From positions 7,070,001 to 7,134,000 of the forward strand of contig OU612067.1 of NCBI GenBank assembly GCA_914767715.1: DNA of 64,000 nucleotides. Direction: 5' to 3'. The notes beneath the pieces were generated by a model. The model worked only from the letters and a program-made list of their open reading frames with translations. It was not told the origin of the DNA and ran no database searches. How positions within the stretch are numbered: the stretch's first letter is position 1; each line of letters starts with the position of its first letter. This DNA comes from Membranipora membranacea. Lineage: Eukaryota; Bryozoa; Gymnolaemata; Cheilostomatida; Membraniporidae. This document shows, in pieces, positions 23,108-34,100 of the stretch. A program made the translations under genes and the position numbers.

Positions 23108-25860
23108 CTGGCTGAGCTAATGATTTATAATCTGCACAGGAGATCACTTTATTGCATGCTTAGATATAGACCAAAGAGAGCGGGCTACCCTTGTGTACCC
23201 CTAAAGAGCATGATGTTTTCTTTATAGAAATGGTACCGCAGGCTAAACATGTGATAAGGAAGTCAATAAAAGTGGTTCCACAAAGTGTGCTAACATGACA
23301 CACGGCTCAAGCAGAGCAGCTTATTGTGATGTTGACTCATGATTGTGCAATCTGAGTTCCAGTCTGGAGGTTGTAATTCCCAGAAGCCAGACGTGTAGAT
23401 AGACATCCTCCTAAGACCTAAAACCATTGAGGCACACATCTACTTTCCTCCCCAGTTGACATGCAAACACCCGTTGCACATACCAAATCAGCAACATATT
23501 GAGTTCTAACCAAAAAAACTAGCAAATGAATCGTTTTATAACAAAATATCCTATTTTAGAAATAATTGGTCAATGATCTAACTTTCCCAAGTTTTAAAAT
23601 AATAATACTCGTAAATATAATAATCATGACTTAATTTAGACACCAGAGGACCAAAGGTTTGTGTTGCATGAGCGAGAGTTTAAATTAACGTGATATATCG
23701 CTTTTTAAAACTTTTTAATATGGTATTGGTGATCATGTCTAATAGTCATTTTCACAGTTTAAACCTCCCAAATATTTGACGTTGAGTAGCAGTGACCTCT
23801 GGAAGTTCATTTTGGGGCAAAAAGTGCCCTTTTTTAATTGAGCCCTCTATGCCTTGTTTTTGAGGTATTTGATTAGTTTATGCTTTCACCATATAGAGGA
23901 GGCATGGAACTAACTGGAGGAGTAACATTTTAGTGAAACTTAATCATTTTAGGCCTCCTGTCTTCGAGACTTGAAATTCATTTTTGCAATAGTAATAGGG
24001 CCATTTCTGACCCCTCATTACATCAATGAACTAAAGGTTTAGTTCATTGATTACATGCGACCCCAATAATGCAGAAACTAAAATTTCCAATCTATTATAC
24101 CACTTTGGTCTTGTACTGTCACTTCCATCAATAATCTTACCAGCTTACAGATCCTGGTTGTCACAACTGTAACAGATAATAACCCAAAATTTAACTAATT
24201 TATGTCAAAATTTTCCAGCCAAAATTAAGAAATTCAGAAAGATGTCTGTCAAATTTGTTGTCAGCATGATGAACAGCAGATGGTCTAGGTTTTGATCGAA
24301 GCAATTGTTGATTATGGCTTTATATCTTGAGATATTAGGATATTTCACGTTAACTGATATGCATTTGGCGAGTTTTCTGCCACATCATTTTCTATAAACA
24401 TTGGTATAGGCCAACCATGATCAGTTCTGCTCTTCATCAGTATCAGTAAAACTATATAAATAGGCTGTGAAATTATGGCTATATGATTGAATGAGGTTTG
24501 ATTAACCAGGTTACATGGTGCATAAGTTGCTCTGAATGACACCGATGAGCATACACATATAAATAATAAACAGTATTCATGTTTATGATTTTCACAGTCA
24601 ATATTGGTAAAAGACTAAAATAGATTTCAAACATAGTGCATCTTGCCTCTGATATTGTAGATATTATTGTTTGTTCTCAAACCGACATCTACATCAAAAC
24701 AATGTCAGACACAAATCTCACATGATGCATAATCACGCTTACAACATCCCCTTGTCATACATGACAAGTTGGTAGACCCAGAAATCAGGAGGTCTCCGCG
24801 GACGAACTCCCGACCCGGAGTACCACTCTGGGTGTCCAGCAGTGAAGGTGTAATTTGGCCCTTGTTGTCATTTATTTTGAGCCAAAACTAGAGCGTTCGT
24901 ATTACGAAATGCGTAATTTTACCTGATTTTACAAATTATATTGTTGCATTTCATACGAACGAGGAGAGATAGTATGTTAATAGGCAATTATATATAGGTA
25001 TATGTCTTGTGGGGGTAGGAAACATAATTTCTCTTGCAACGAGAAGCTTAAAAAGTCGTCTGGGAGAAGGAAGCTGAAAAAAGGGAGGAAAAAGGGAGAT
25101 AGGGAGGAGGTGGAAAATACCCCTAAAAACTGGGAGGCTCCCTACCAAAAAGGGAGACTTGTCAGGTATGCCCCTTGTGGTTCTAATATTCTAGCTTATC
25201 AGTGATCTCCATACCAAGTCAACATCACAAAGGTTGGTATGACCTGGATCAAGTTTGCTCCAAAAATGGAGCAAACTTGATCTAGGTATGACCACTTGGA
25301 GGAGTGGTTACTGCACTCTAGAACAACATTATGAGCAAGGCACATACCCAATCTTAACTGTATGCAAAATAAAATTTAGTCTATTTGTCTCCATTTAGAG
25401 TTGCTCCCCTCCAGATAGAACAGACGATGAATCCGAAATCGGATAAAACGAGTATAATCCACTGAATATTTGCCTAAAAAGCCAGCCATCCATTACTGAT
25501 AGTATATTATCATGTAATTTTGACACACTGTACCATACAGCAAGGTTTTGGCAATGTCCATTCACAGCTAGTATGACATGAAGGCAGTAAAGTACTCATT
25601 ATTTTCAAACAATGAGGCAGCTGCTGTTATAACTTCCAGAAATTTTTTGAACCAAAGAGGCAATCAGGTATTCACAGATCGTTCAAATTGCAGACTCACA
25701 GGTATAATTAACGATTGATTATAGACACTTTCATTGTTAACTTGATACCCAGGTCGATACCTAGCCTGTTCGGTGGATTAGAATAACTCCCCAAGGCTAC
25801 ACATCACCACTTTAAATGTTATAATAAGAATCGGAGTTATATAATTTTAATCGATACTTG
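23108..25860. other. Intergenic part of the duplicated unit
   Basis: Sequence upstream of ependymin-related copy 2, partly matching 13600-14700. It holds a palindrome around AATGAACTAAAGG (24026-24053), a small inverted repeat CGTTCGTAT...ATACGAACG (24894-24961), a purine-rich tract (about 25040-25150) and a 42-bp palindromic insertion (25244-25285). No gene found. Confidence 0.6.
25244..25285. mobile_element. 42-bp CTAG-type palindromic insertion
   Basis: CTGGATCAAGTTTGCTCC, a short AT loop and its inverse ending CTAG, flanked by GTATGAC on both sides (25237-25243 and 25286-25292). It sits at the point where the paralogous copy carries a different palindrome (18439). Confidence 0.7.
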
Positions 25861-25869
25861 TTTATTTTG

Positions 25870-26390
25870 TAAACAAAATATAAATTCACATACATTGAGT
25901 GTAATACAATGTAACATAACTCTTATGGTTATGGAAAAGTTGTTGATTTTCAAATTAACTCGGTTGGTGAGCTGCAGCGGTCATAACCGATTTAACAACA
26001 AAATATGAAGAGTAAAAAACATGAAAGGATGATAGTGCACAATAATATGATGAGTCAATGGAGGATATTTACAATGAGATGTGATCATGAACACAAGGAG
26101 TTGGGGAGGATATTTATGTCGCGAACATAAGACGGAAATTGTATGTAGTCAGTGGAGTGAGGTCGTATGTAGAATCCACAATTCCTGCAACCTGCAAACA
26201 AAAAAAAGAGGCATTTTTAAATATTATGTGAATGTCAAAAATTTCTGCATTGTCCACTCATTTATTATTACATTCACACATCCTTTAAAAAAGCTAAAAA
26301 TAATCTGAGGAATAGCTTAAAAGCGCCCAAGACCAGCTCAATTTGGCAACTAAAAGGAAGTTACAACTTACCAATGCTTTGCTGTTGCTC
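25870..26390. repeat. Segmental duplication, copy 2 (upstream block)
   Basis: Counterpart of 18540-19065. It ends just before the 3' UTR of the nucleolin-like gene. Similarity stops after GCTTTGCTGTTGCTCGC in both copies, which fixes the duplication edge. Confidence 0.85.
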
Positions 26391-26614
26391 GCGCAGGGGA
26401 AATATTATGATGTCATAAACATACATTTTGCATAAATGTCCAACATAGCGCATGCCATAGAGATTATTGCAAATTTGGTTTCACATTAACAGTACAAATA
26501 CCAACAAGTCGATGATCAGCTGTATAATTTATACTTTCCAAATTTGTCTAGCATTTATAACATTAGCATCATGTGTATGGTTTAAGAGATGAACTTACCA
26601 AACTGGTTGTCTGT

Positions 26615-29600
26615 CTAGTATCTTCCTCGACCACCTCTTCCTCCTCTACCACCGCCTCCACGGCCACCAAAACCTCTTCCTCCGCCGCCACCTGAAGGAC
26701 ATTCACGAGACATATGGCCTTCTTCCCCACAGTTGTAACAGGCACGGCTTCCACCGCCGCCGCCCTTACCCCCACCTGAGGGGCATTCCCGTGAAATATG
26801 CCCTTCCTCCCCACAATTGTAACAGGCTCTGTTACCTCCCCCACCTCCCTGGGGACATTCTCTGGAGAAGTGACCCTCTTGCCCGCATGAGTGACAACCA
26901 GAACCAGAACTGTTTCCTCCTGGGAAAATATATATAATAGTTGAGCTTGGGTGATCAATGCATGGCCTTTCCCTTTCCGTTCCGTTATAGCTTTGTTACG
27001 CGGCTGCTTTTTTGGTTGGTAGCCGCGTGACAAGGCTAAGGTCCAATGCAGTTCAAGTTTGCAGGTACAGCAGCAGCACATACCAATAGTTTAATAAATT
27101 GTATACTTATCAGCAATTGCTGGTATTATTACCTCGGCCTCCTCTACCACGCCCGCCACCTCGACCGCCGTCTCTGTCTGGTCTTGGTCTAGCCATCTCC
27201 ACATTGTATGACTGTCCATTTATCTCTATTGATCCGGCCTTAACAAGCTCAGCTGCCTCGGAGTTAGAGTCGAACGTCAGGAATGCTAGACTAAAAATTG
27301 GTCATTAGAAATGAATGTGCTGGCCCGTACAGGAATCAAAACCAACTAAATACAAACTTATGTTTGATATCAAGCTGAGCTGTCTTGTGAAATTGCCCAG
27401 AAACATAGATTTTCAAATAACAGTCATTTCATTACTAGCAGGACAGACACTCACTTTTTATTACTGAGACAGAAGACATCGGATGCATTGGTAGCAGCTT
27501 GGATATCACCTTGTGACTCGCTACAGTTGAACATAGCTACTCTGTTACCTGGAGCAGCAGAACCTGAAATAATACAGAGACAGTGAGTAAACTTATAATA
27601 AGTAGGATAGTTTGAAGTCCAGTACCAGGATCCTCATACCACTTGTACAGCATGACAGTACCATGCGTTATGTTGTAGGATTCAAATTCTGCAGACCAAA
27701 TCACTACATGGGTAGCTACTAGTTATTTGATAGACCAAACACAACTAACCTCCTCCACGACCACCGCCGCGTCCTCCACGGTTGTTCTCACCACCGAATG
27801 ATTTTCTTCCACCAGTGTTGTCGATTCTGAGTGGATTGCCGTTCATCTCTTCCCCAGAGAGTGCCAGAGCCTTCTCTTTGTCACCAGCATTGGCCAGTGA
27901 GACGTGTCCGAATGGTTTCTCATATTTAGTGCGCACATCAGTTAGCTCAACACCATGACTAGAGAAAAATTTCCTGATATTTTCTTCTCTATCATCATCA
28001 TCAAAGGGGAGGTTACCAACAAACAGATCTACAGTCTCACCCTGGAAAATAATGTACAAATCAACACTGCAATAATACATGGAGAATAAAATTTGTCAGA
28101 ACTCTTGCCGATACCGGAAATCTTTGATAGAAAACCTTATGACTGATAACCTTCACATTCCTTAGTTAAGCGACAGAAATATCATGACTGCATTGTCTAC
28201 AAAACACAATCATTCACTATTTGTCCTGTTAACACACCTCAGCAGGCTTGACGGCAGCAGGAATTCCTTTAGAAGCAGCAGTGGCAGCAGATTTCTTAAC
28301 AAGTTCATCTTCGCTTTCCTCATCATCCTCGGATTCCTCCTCAGACTCTTCCTTCTTGGCTGTCAGAGAGAAACAACCATAGATATTAAAATACATCCTG
28401 GTGGAGCAATGACAATGTGTGTAAGGACATAATTCAGAGGTAATGAAAAGCATGCCGAATCCACTGTATTTTTTATCTATGGAAACAACGCATGAAAGCA
28501 AAACCACTGACTTTGAAAAATGTTTGAAATTTTGTTATTAAAATTAGTTAGAACCAACTTTTTGAATGATTAAAATTCGACTTTTTACCTTTGCCTTTCT
28601 TGGCCGGCTTCTCTTCCTCACTCTCCTCCTCTTCACTTTCCTCTTCATCCTGATGTGAAAAAATTCAAATTAAATTTGCTTTTGTCTATCATCAACTGAA
28701 TAAATGCATGAGCATTCACAGAACTAACTATGAAAGAGGTGACAAATCCTAGCATTTAAAATCATTGTTCATTTTAGATACCAAATGTTTTTATTACAAA
28801 AAATCTTAAGATTATCTCTTGCTGATTCATACCTCTTCATCATCACTCTCCTCCTTAGCTGCTACTTTAGCTTTGCCATTAGCTTTCTTCGCAGCTGGGG
28901 CTTCTTCCTCATCAGATTCCTCCTAAACATAGAAGAGGGAACATTCTCATTTATTGACTACATTGTTAAAACTCATTTCAAATAGTAAAAGACATCTCCC
29001 CATTATGTATCATAATAATCAGCATGTTGATCAGATTCAAGTGTTACAGCCACCAAGGATTTAACCAGAAGAAAACTTATCATTTATACAATGTGGGTAA
29101 TCAGTTTGGAACAGTTACTTACCTCGCTGCTCTCCGCGTCGTCCTTGGCTACTTCCATCTCCTCTGCATCCGATTCCTCATCTAAAATGATGACAAGCAA
29201 TGGTTGCATTTCCCTGTGTTCTTGTTTATTTTTATGTTACAAATCAAAAGTCTCATTGATTGGTTTCAAATTGATGCGGGAATTCACATACCTAATCATG
29301 TGGTGTATTGTAAGTCAGTTCACTGTTATTATCAATGAGAGTCTATGAATAAATTCAATCTGTGTAATGCCGTTGTTCTTTGGTCAAATAACTACCATTT
29401 ATTCATAAACAGATATTACCTTCCTCAGACTCTTCTGGCTCAGGCTGTTTCTTAGATTTCTTAGTTGGAGCTGGGGCAGCTTTACCATTAGCTTTTCTCT
29501 TTACAGTTTTCACTGGTACTGGCTCCTGATAAATTCACAATGTGTATTAGGTAAGAGCAAGTGTTGTACGAAGCATTGAGAAAACCTTAATCATTCTATT

Positions 29601-30746
29601 GACTATTATTTTTATGTATGTCACTGTCTATTTAACATGCTTCTAGGGATAAAAATATTTCTTCGGTATGTGAAAAATGACTTTCTTTTATCCATCAAGT
29701 AGGATTGACTTACAGGTGCCTCCTCCTCTGATGATTCTTCCTCAGACTCTGGTTCAGGCTCTTTCACTGGCTTCTGCTTCTTTGCTTTCTTTCCTTTTGG
29801 TGTCACAGGAACAACATCCTTTTTAGACTGCAGAGAGAGAGAGACAAGCAAAAGGCATGTACTCGGCTTGTCAACCGCTAACCACCATACGCAACCACTG
29901 GTGGTTTACCAACTCATGCTACAGACCAGCGCAACTAGGTCCACCTCAAGGGAATGGGAACGCATAACTCTTTCCGAGTATATTTAGTCATGACCACCTG
30001 TCATAGACTCGCAGCGCATTTGTGTGACTATCACACCCAGGACACACCACATGGCCCTCAGGGCAACTTTACATCACCCCTGTGATGTTCCACCACCACT
30101 AACGGTGTCCTCAAACGCACGGAATTTAACATGTTGCTAGAGCAGGGAGGCAACATGGCATACACTAATTCGTTTGTAGACAGGTGAGGATTTCTCCATC
30201 TCCCAGTCAACAACTTATAGCTTTTACCAGGCCACCTGCAAATAAAAGCAAAATTTATCAATAATATCCCTCGAGTGAACATTTGACTGCCTTTTTGGTC
30301 CATGATGCGTGCCAAAGACATGTCTGTTAAGTAAATTATCCCTCACTGAAACCAAAGCAATACAATCATATACTAAAAAATTGATTAGGCAAGACCACGT
30401 GGTCACGTGGTGTATCCAGCATGGATTATAAATTATGAATTAATTAAATGTTGTGAATCTTCTACCAGATAATACACAAACAGGACCAGCCAATTTAATA
30501 ATGATTAAATATTATAAATATATGTTGGAGGTTGTATTATGATTGGAATTCACAAAAAAAAATTAAGCATATTTATTCATTCATGGTGAGGTGGTGGTAA
30601 AAAAAAAGAACAAGTGTCCGCCGAAACTGAAAATATATCCCTATATTGAGTGTCATATCTCCACCTGTATGATATTAATTCTATGTTGGTCCACCATCAG
30701 TATGTGGCAGGTTACTTACTACTTTTGTAGTTGCACTCTTCACCAT
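26615..30746 (-). CDS. Nucleolin-like RNA-binding protein with CCHC zinc knuckles (480 aa)
   Basis: Likely nucleolar RNA-binding protein for rRNA processing or ribosome assembly. Eleven exons on the minus strand: 30746-30720, 29827-29714, 29525-29420, 29181-29123, 28922-28833, 28649-28589, 28359-28238, 28041-27750, 27563-27455, 27290-27133, 26919-26615; 1443 nt in one frame. Residues 1-193 alternate Lys-rich (GKKAKKQK) and Glu/Asp/Ser-rich acidic blocks, as in nucleolin. RRM1 at about 197-270 (RNP2 LFVGNLPF); RGG-rich linker; a weaker RRM2 at about 294-363; a second RGG tract; then three CX2CX4HX4C knuckles starting at Cys388, 412 and 440; an RGG tail to Tyr480. Classical nucleolin has RRMs and RGG but no knuckles, so the tail is unusual. 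A donor site 16 bases after the stop suggests a 3' UTR intron. Transcribed divergently from UQCRC2. Confidence 0.85.
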
Positions 30747-31102
30747 TTTGTATTATTATGTCTAGAGAGTTTCTGAAATACAACTTGTCTCCTCAGATTC
30801 TTCTCAGCAAAAGGAATGAGTTAGGAACAGTGCACGACTCTTTATATTCGTTGGTTATCAGCGTGTTGAATCAAAAATCACCTGTGGCGTGCAAACTTAG
30901 GCCAGAGCACATGGTTTGTTATTGCAGAGCTATAAACCATGCTTTGTTTATTTTCGTTATGGCTCTGTAGCAACTTTCACCGCTAGGTGGCAGTGCTAGG
31001 ACTGAGTGGGAGCTGCCGGCTTACAAGTGAGACTGCTCTTTGCTGAGTTTCATAACAATTGTAAGATATTTTCAACAAAATAAGTGTTCGGCATAAAAAA
31101 TA
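30747..31102. promoter_or_regulatory. Shared bidirectional promoter, nucleolin-like / UQCRC2
   Basis: The two start codons, facing apart, are 356 bases from each other, leaving one region to drive both genes. No TATA box is evident for either. It contains CCGCTAGGTGGCAG at 30980-30993, about 110 bases before the UQCRC2 start. Confidence 0.6.
30980..30993 (+). promoter_or_regulatory. CTCF-like word CCGCTAGGTGGCAG
   Basis: Fits the core CCGCNNGGNGGCAG known for vertebrate CTCF at every fixed position. CTCF is thought to be a bilaterian invention, so in an early-branching animal another zinc-finger protein, or chance, would have to explain it. Confidence 0.4.
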
Positions 31103-34100
31103 ATGGCTCAGCGATTCATCAAAGGCGCTTTACAGGTGGGTGTTTGTGTATAAGGATGTAGCAGAGAGAAAACTGCGTATGGACAGCAATATTATACATA
31201 GATGGTCATAGTTAAGTTAGTTAGTAGTAGTGGAATGATAAATAAAGGCACCAGAGAAAGTGAGTGACTGAGAGAGAGGGGGCCGGGGAGGATGAATTGA
31301 ATGATATATATATATACGAAGCTTGACTATATGGATTCGATGAGATGTTCAGTTGAGCAGCGAGTTAAGTTAGTATATGTATATGAGACACTAAATACAA
31401 AATGAAAAAATAATGAAATCAAATAACTTAATCATGACTGACTATATAATATATGCGTTACAGTGTCTAATTTGTCTATTGATACCAGTATAGTGGTAGT
31501 GTGTGTTCAGCAACCAATCTATCTTCAATCCAAATCCACCCCTCACATATTTTTCATTCTGGCCTGCATCAGTAGGATGATGCCATTTACATAACTGATA
31601 CTTTTTAAGAATAAAAAGTCAATTAAGTCTGATTCAAACTATGTTCACCAATGAATATCCCTAGACATGTCTGGCATTATATATTGTGTTGTAACAATTG
31701 CTCCGACAGAGGTGATGATATTATTTGAAAATTAAATACTATACAAAAAGTTTTTTTTGCAGAGGAGGCTCTATGGATCAGCTGCCAGCGCTCAGAAGGC
31801 TCCAGCCAAGCCAGTGACAGCTGGTGAAATTCTGGTAAAGACTTAATGACAAAACATACACTAATGACCTTGTATCATAGAACATTAGCCCCTCTCAAGG
31901 CTTGTAAATCTTTTCCCTTATGTGAAATGAGCTTTTTCAGCTTGGTATCACAGGTGCAGTTGTGAGTCTTATTTTGGCCCTATAAATGATATATTGAGAT
32001 GCCAGCTGGAGTTGTGATAGCAAAATTGAAATATTTATAACTGATCTGGCAAGAGGTCCTGGGTTAGACAGTCTCTCCCTGGGAATTCATCTTGGTTATT
32101 CACAGTAATCGAACGAGCCAATGTTCAATGAATTCTCTAAGACAGTTGAAATTCACCATCCTACTGACATCAATAACCCCAACCCATGCATCGTTATTTC
32201 AGGTTGATAAAGCTAGTAATGGAGTAGCTTTGGCATCACAGGAGGGTACTAATTCTCTAGCCCGTGTTGTGTGCGCTGTGCGAGCAGGTAGCCGATATGA
32301 GGACTCGTCTGAGAGAGGAGCGGCACATTGTCTCAGAGCTCTCTCAGATCTTACACAGAGAGAGGTCAGGTCATTCGCTCTCACCAGATCACTACAACAA
32401 ATGGGAGCAAACATCACGTACGTTATCATATGTATCTATTATGGTTAAATTCCTTTTTCATGTCAATGTTTCTCATCGCATACCAATATACCGACTAATT
32501 CCTCACTTTTGATGTATTGGAATTAGGCATTGGAAAAATGCAAAGCTACTCATTTAAGGAAAACAGTTGGTACATGGAGATGCTAGCAGGCAATGTATAG
32601 TAAAACTATACTGAGCATTGACGTACTCAAGTTTTAAAAGAAATGGAATAAAGTAATAATTTGGAATTTTCATTTGACACAGTGTAACATCCTCAAGAGA
32701 GCATCTGATATACACATTAGAAGTGGCACAGAGCTGTGTTAAGGATGCCTTACCTATGCTCACTGGTATGGTGTCCCAGCAGTCCTTCAGACCGTGGGAG
32801 CTCGGAGACTCACTCCATAGAATGGAATATGAGCTTACATCTCTAGCTGAACAACCCGATAAGCGTGAGTCATGTCACTTTTAGTTGGCACTGTACTGTG
32901 GTTGCATGACATATTCTGCTTGAGATACTTATCATCCTTTATACCCCAGCTGGAAGTAAACTATCCTTTTTGAAAACAATGGTATGTCTTTAACTAGTCT
33001 AAGTGCTCAGACTCCAAGGCGCAGGGAGTTACTTGCGCAAGCCATCAAACTTTGATGTAACTCTGAAGTAACTCTCTTCGCCTTTGAGTTTGAGCACTTA
33101 GACTAGTCTTTAACTGGCGAAATATCAAATTGATGAAAGAAGATAAGTGCGGAGACAGCTTTTTCTATGCAAAAGGATAGTCGTGCTGGTGCCCTTTTTT
33201 ACTAATGTTTTGGAGGCAACGAAATGGTAGCAACCTGCATATCTCACTCCTTCAATCGTAGCAGCTGAAATTTTGAAGCACATGTTGGCGATTGTGCAAT
33301 TGTTCGAGGCTCGCATACATCCGTATCACAAGGTAACTTTGACCTGATATTCCCTGCATGGTAAGGTCAGTGTCTGAATTATATTAGTGGCCATGGCCTG
33401 ATCTTACTGGAAATTCCATATAATTGCATTGTGGGACACTTTTTTATAGGTCATAACTTGTATCAATATTGTAATATTACAGGTGTTATTGAGTCACTAC
33501 ATTATGCCGCTTTCAGAGAGGGCGGTTTGGGGCGCTCACTGTATGCCCCGATGTTCCAGCTGACTGAGTTCTCACCAGACCTACTGAGAGGATTTGTTAA
33601 CAGGAATATAACACCAGACAGAGTCAGCGTCAGCGCGGTCGGTGTGCAGATGGACGATCTGAAGGCAGCTGTCGCCAAAATGAGCCTGCAGGTGGGGCAT
33701 AGTGAATAGACTGTCTAATCAACTAGTATTCAATGTTTTGTCTACGCCAGAATAGAACCGCTTGTTTAGCGCCAAATCCCCAAAGAATTAGTGTATACCC
33801 GCTGGTTGGCCTTTAACCATGAAATTTCCAACTTGAGTAAGTGCTATGATCTTTGTTGATGGTGATCTATAACTGCGAAAGAATCTTCGATGTAATCATA
33901 CATTTATGAGCCTCATACCATATATACCTAAAGTCATATGATGTATATATCACCCATATATATCTGCACTGTGATGTCATACTATGTATGCTTTATCTAT
34001 AACAGGATGGTGGAGCTAAAGATGCTGCCTCACCATATATGGGAGGAGAGATCAGAGAGGCCAGTGAAGACTTACTAGCTTACACTGTACTCACAGGAGA

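Noticed and set aside
24760-24860. Possible tRNA-like or structured RNA around GACCCAGAAATCAGGAGG
   Set aside because: No convincing A and B boxes or cloverleaf could be drawn.
26569-27081. 170-aa minus-strand frame reading LVVTHAGKRVTSPENVP...
   Set aside because: Wrong frame of the zinc-knuckle exon; the correct frame gives three clean CCHC motifs and joins in phase to exon 10.
27564-29122. Intronic snoRNAs in the nucleolin-like gene (vertebrate nucleolin introns host SNORD20, SNORA75 and SNORD82)
   Set aside because: I looked for C/D and H/ACA signatures on the minus strand and found only weak pieces (for example ATGATAT and CTGA in 28042-28237), not enough to call one.
32199-32429. Minus-strand 76-aa frame opposite UQCRC2 exon 3
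   Set aside because: It is a shadow of a strongly supported exon on the other strand.
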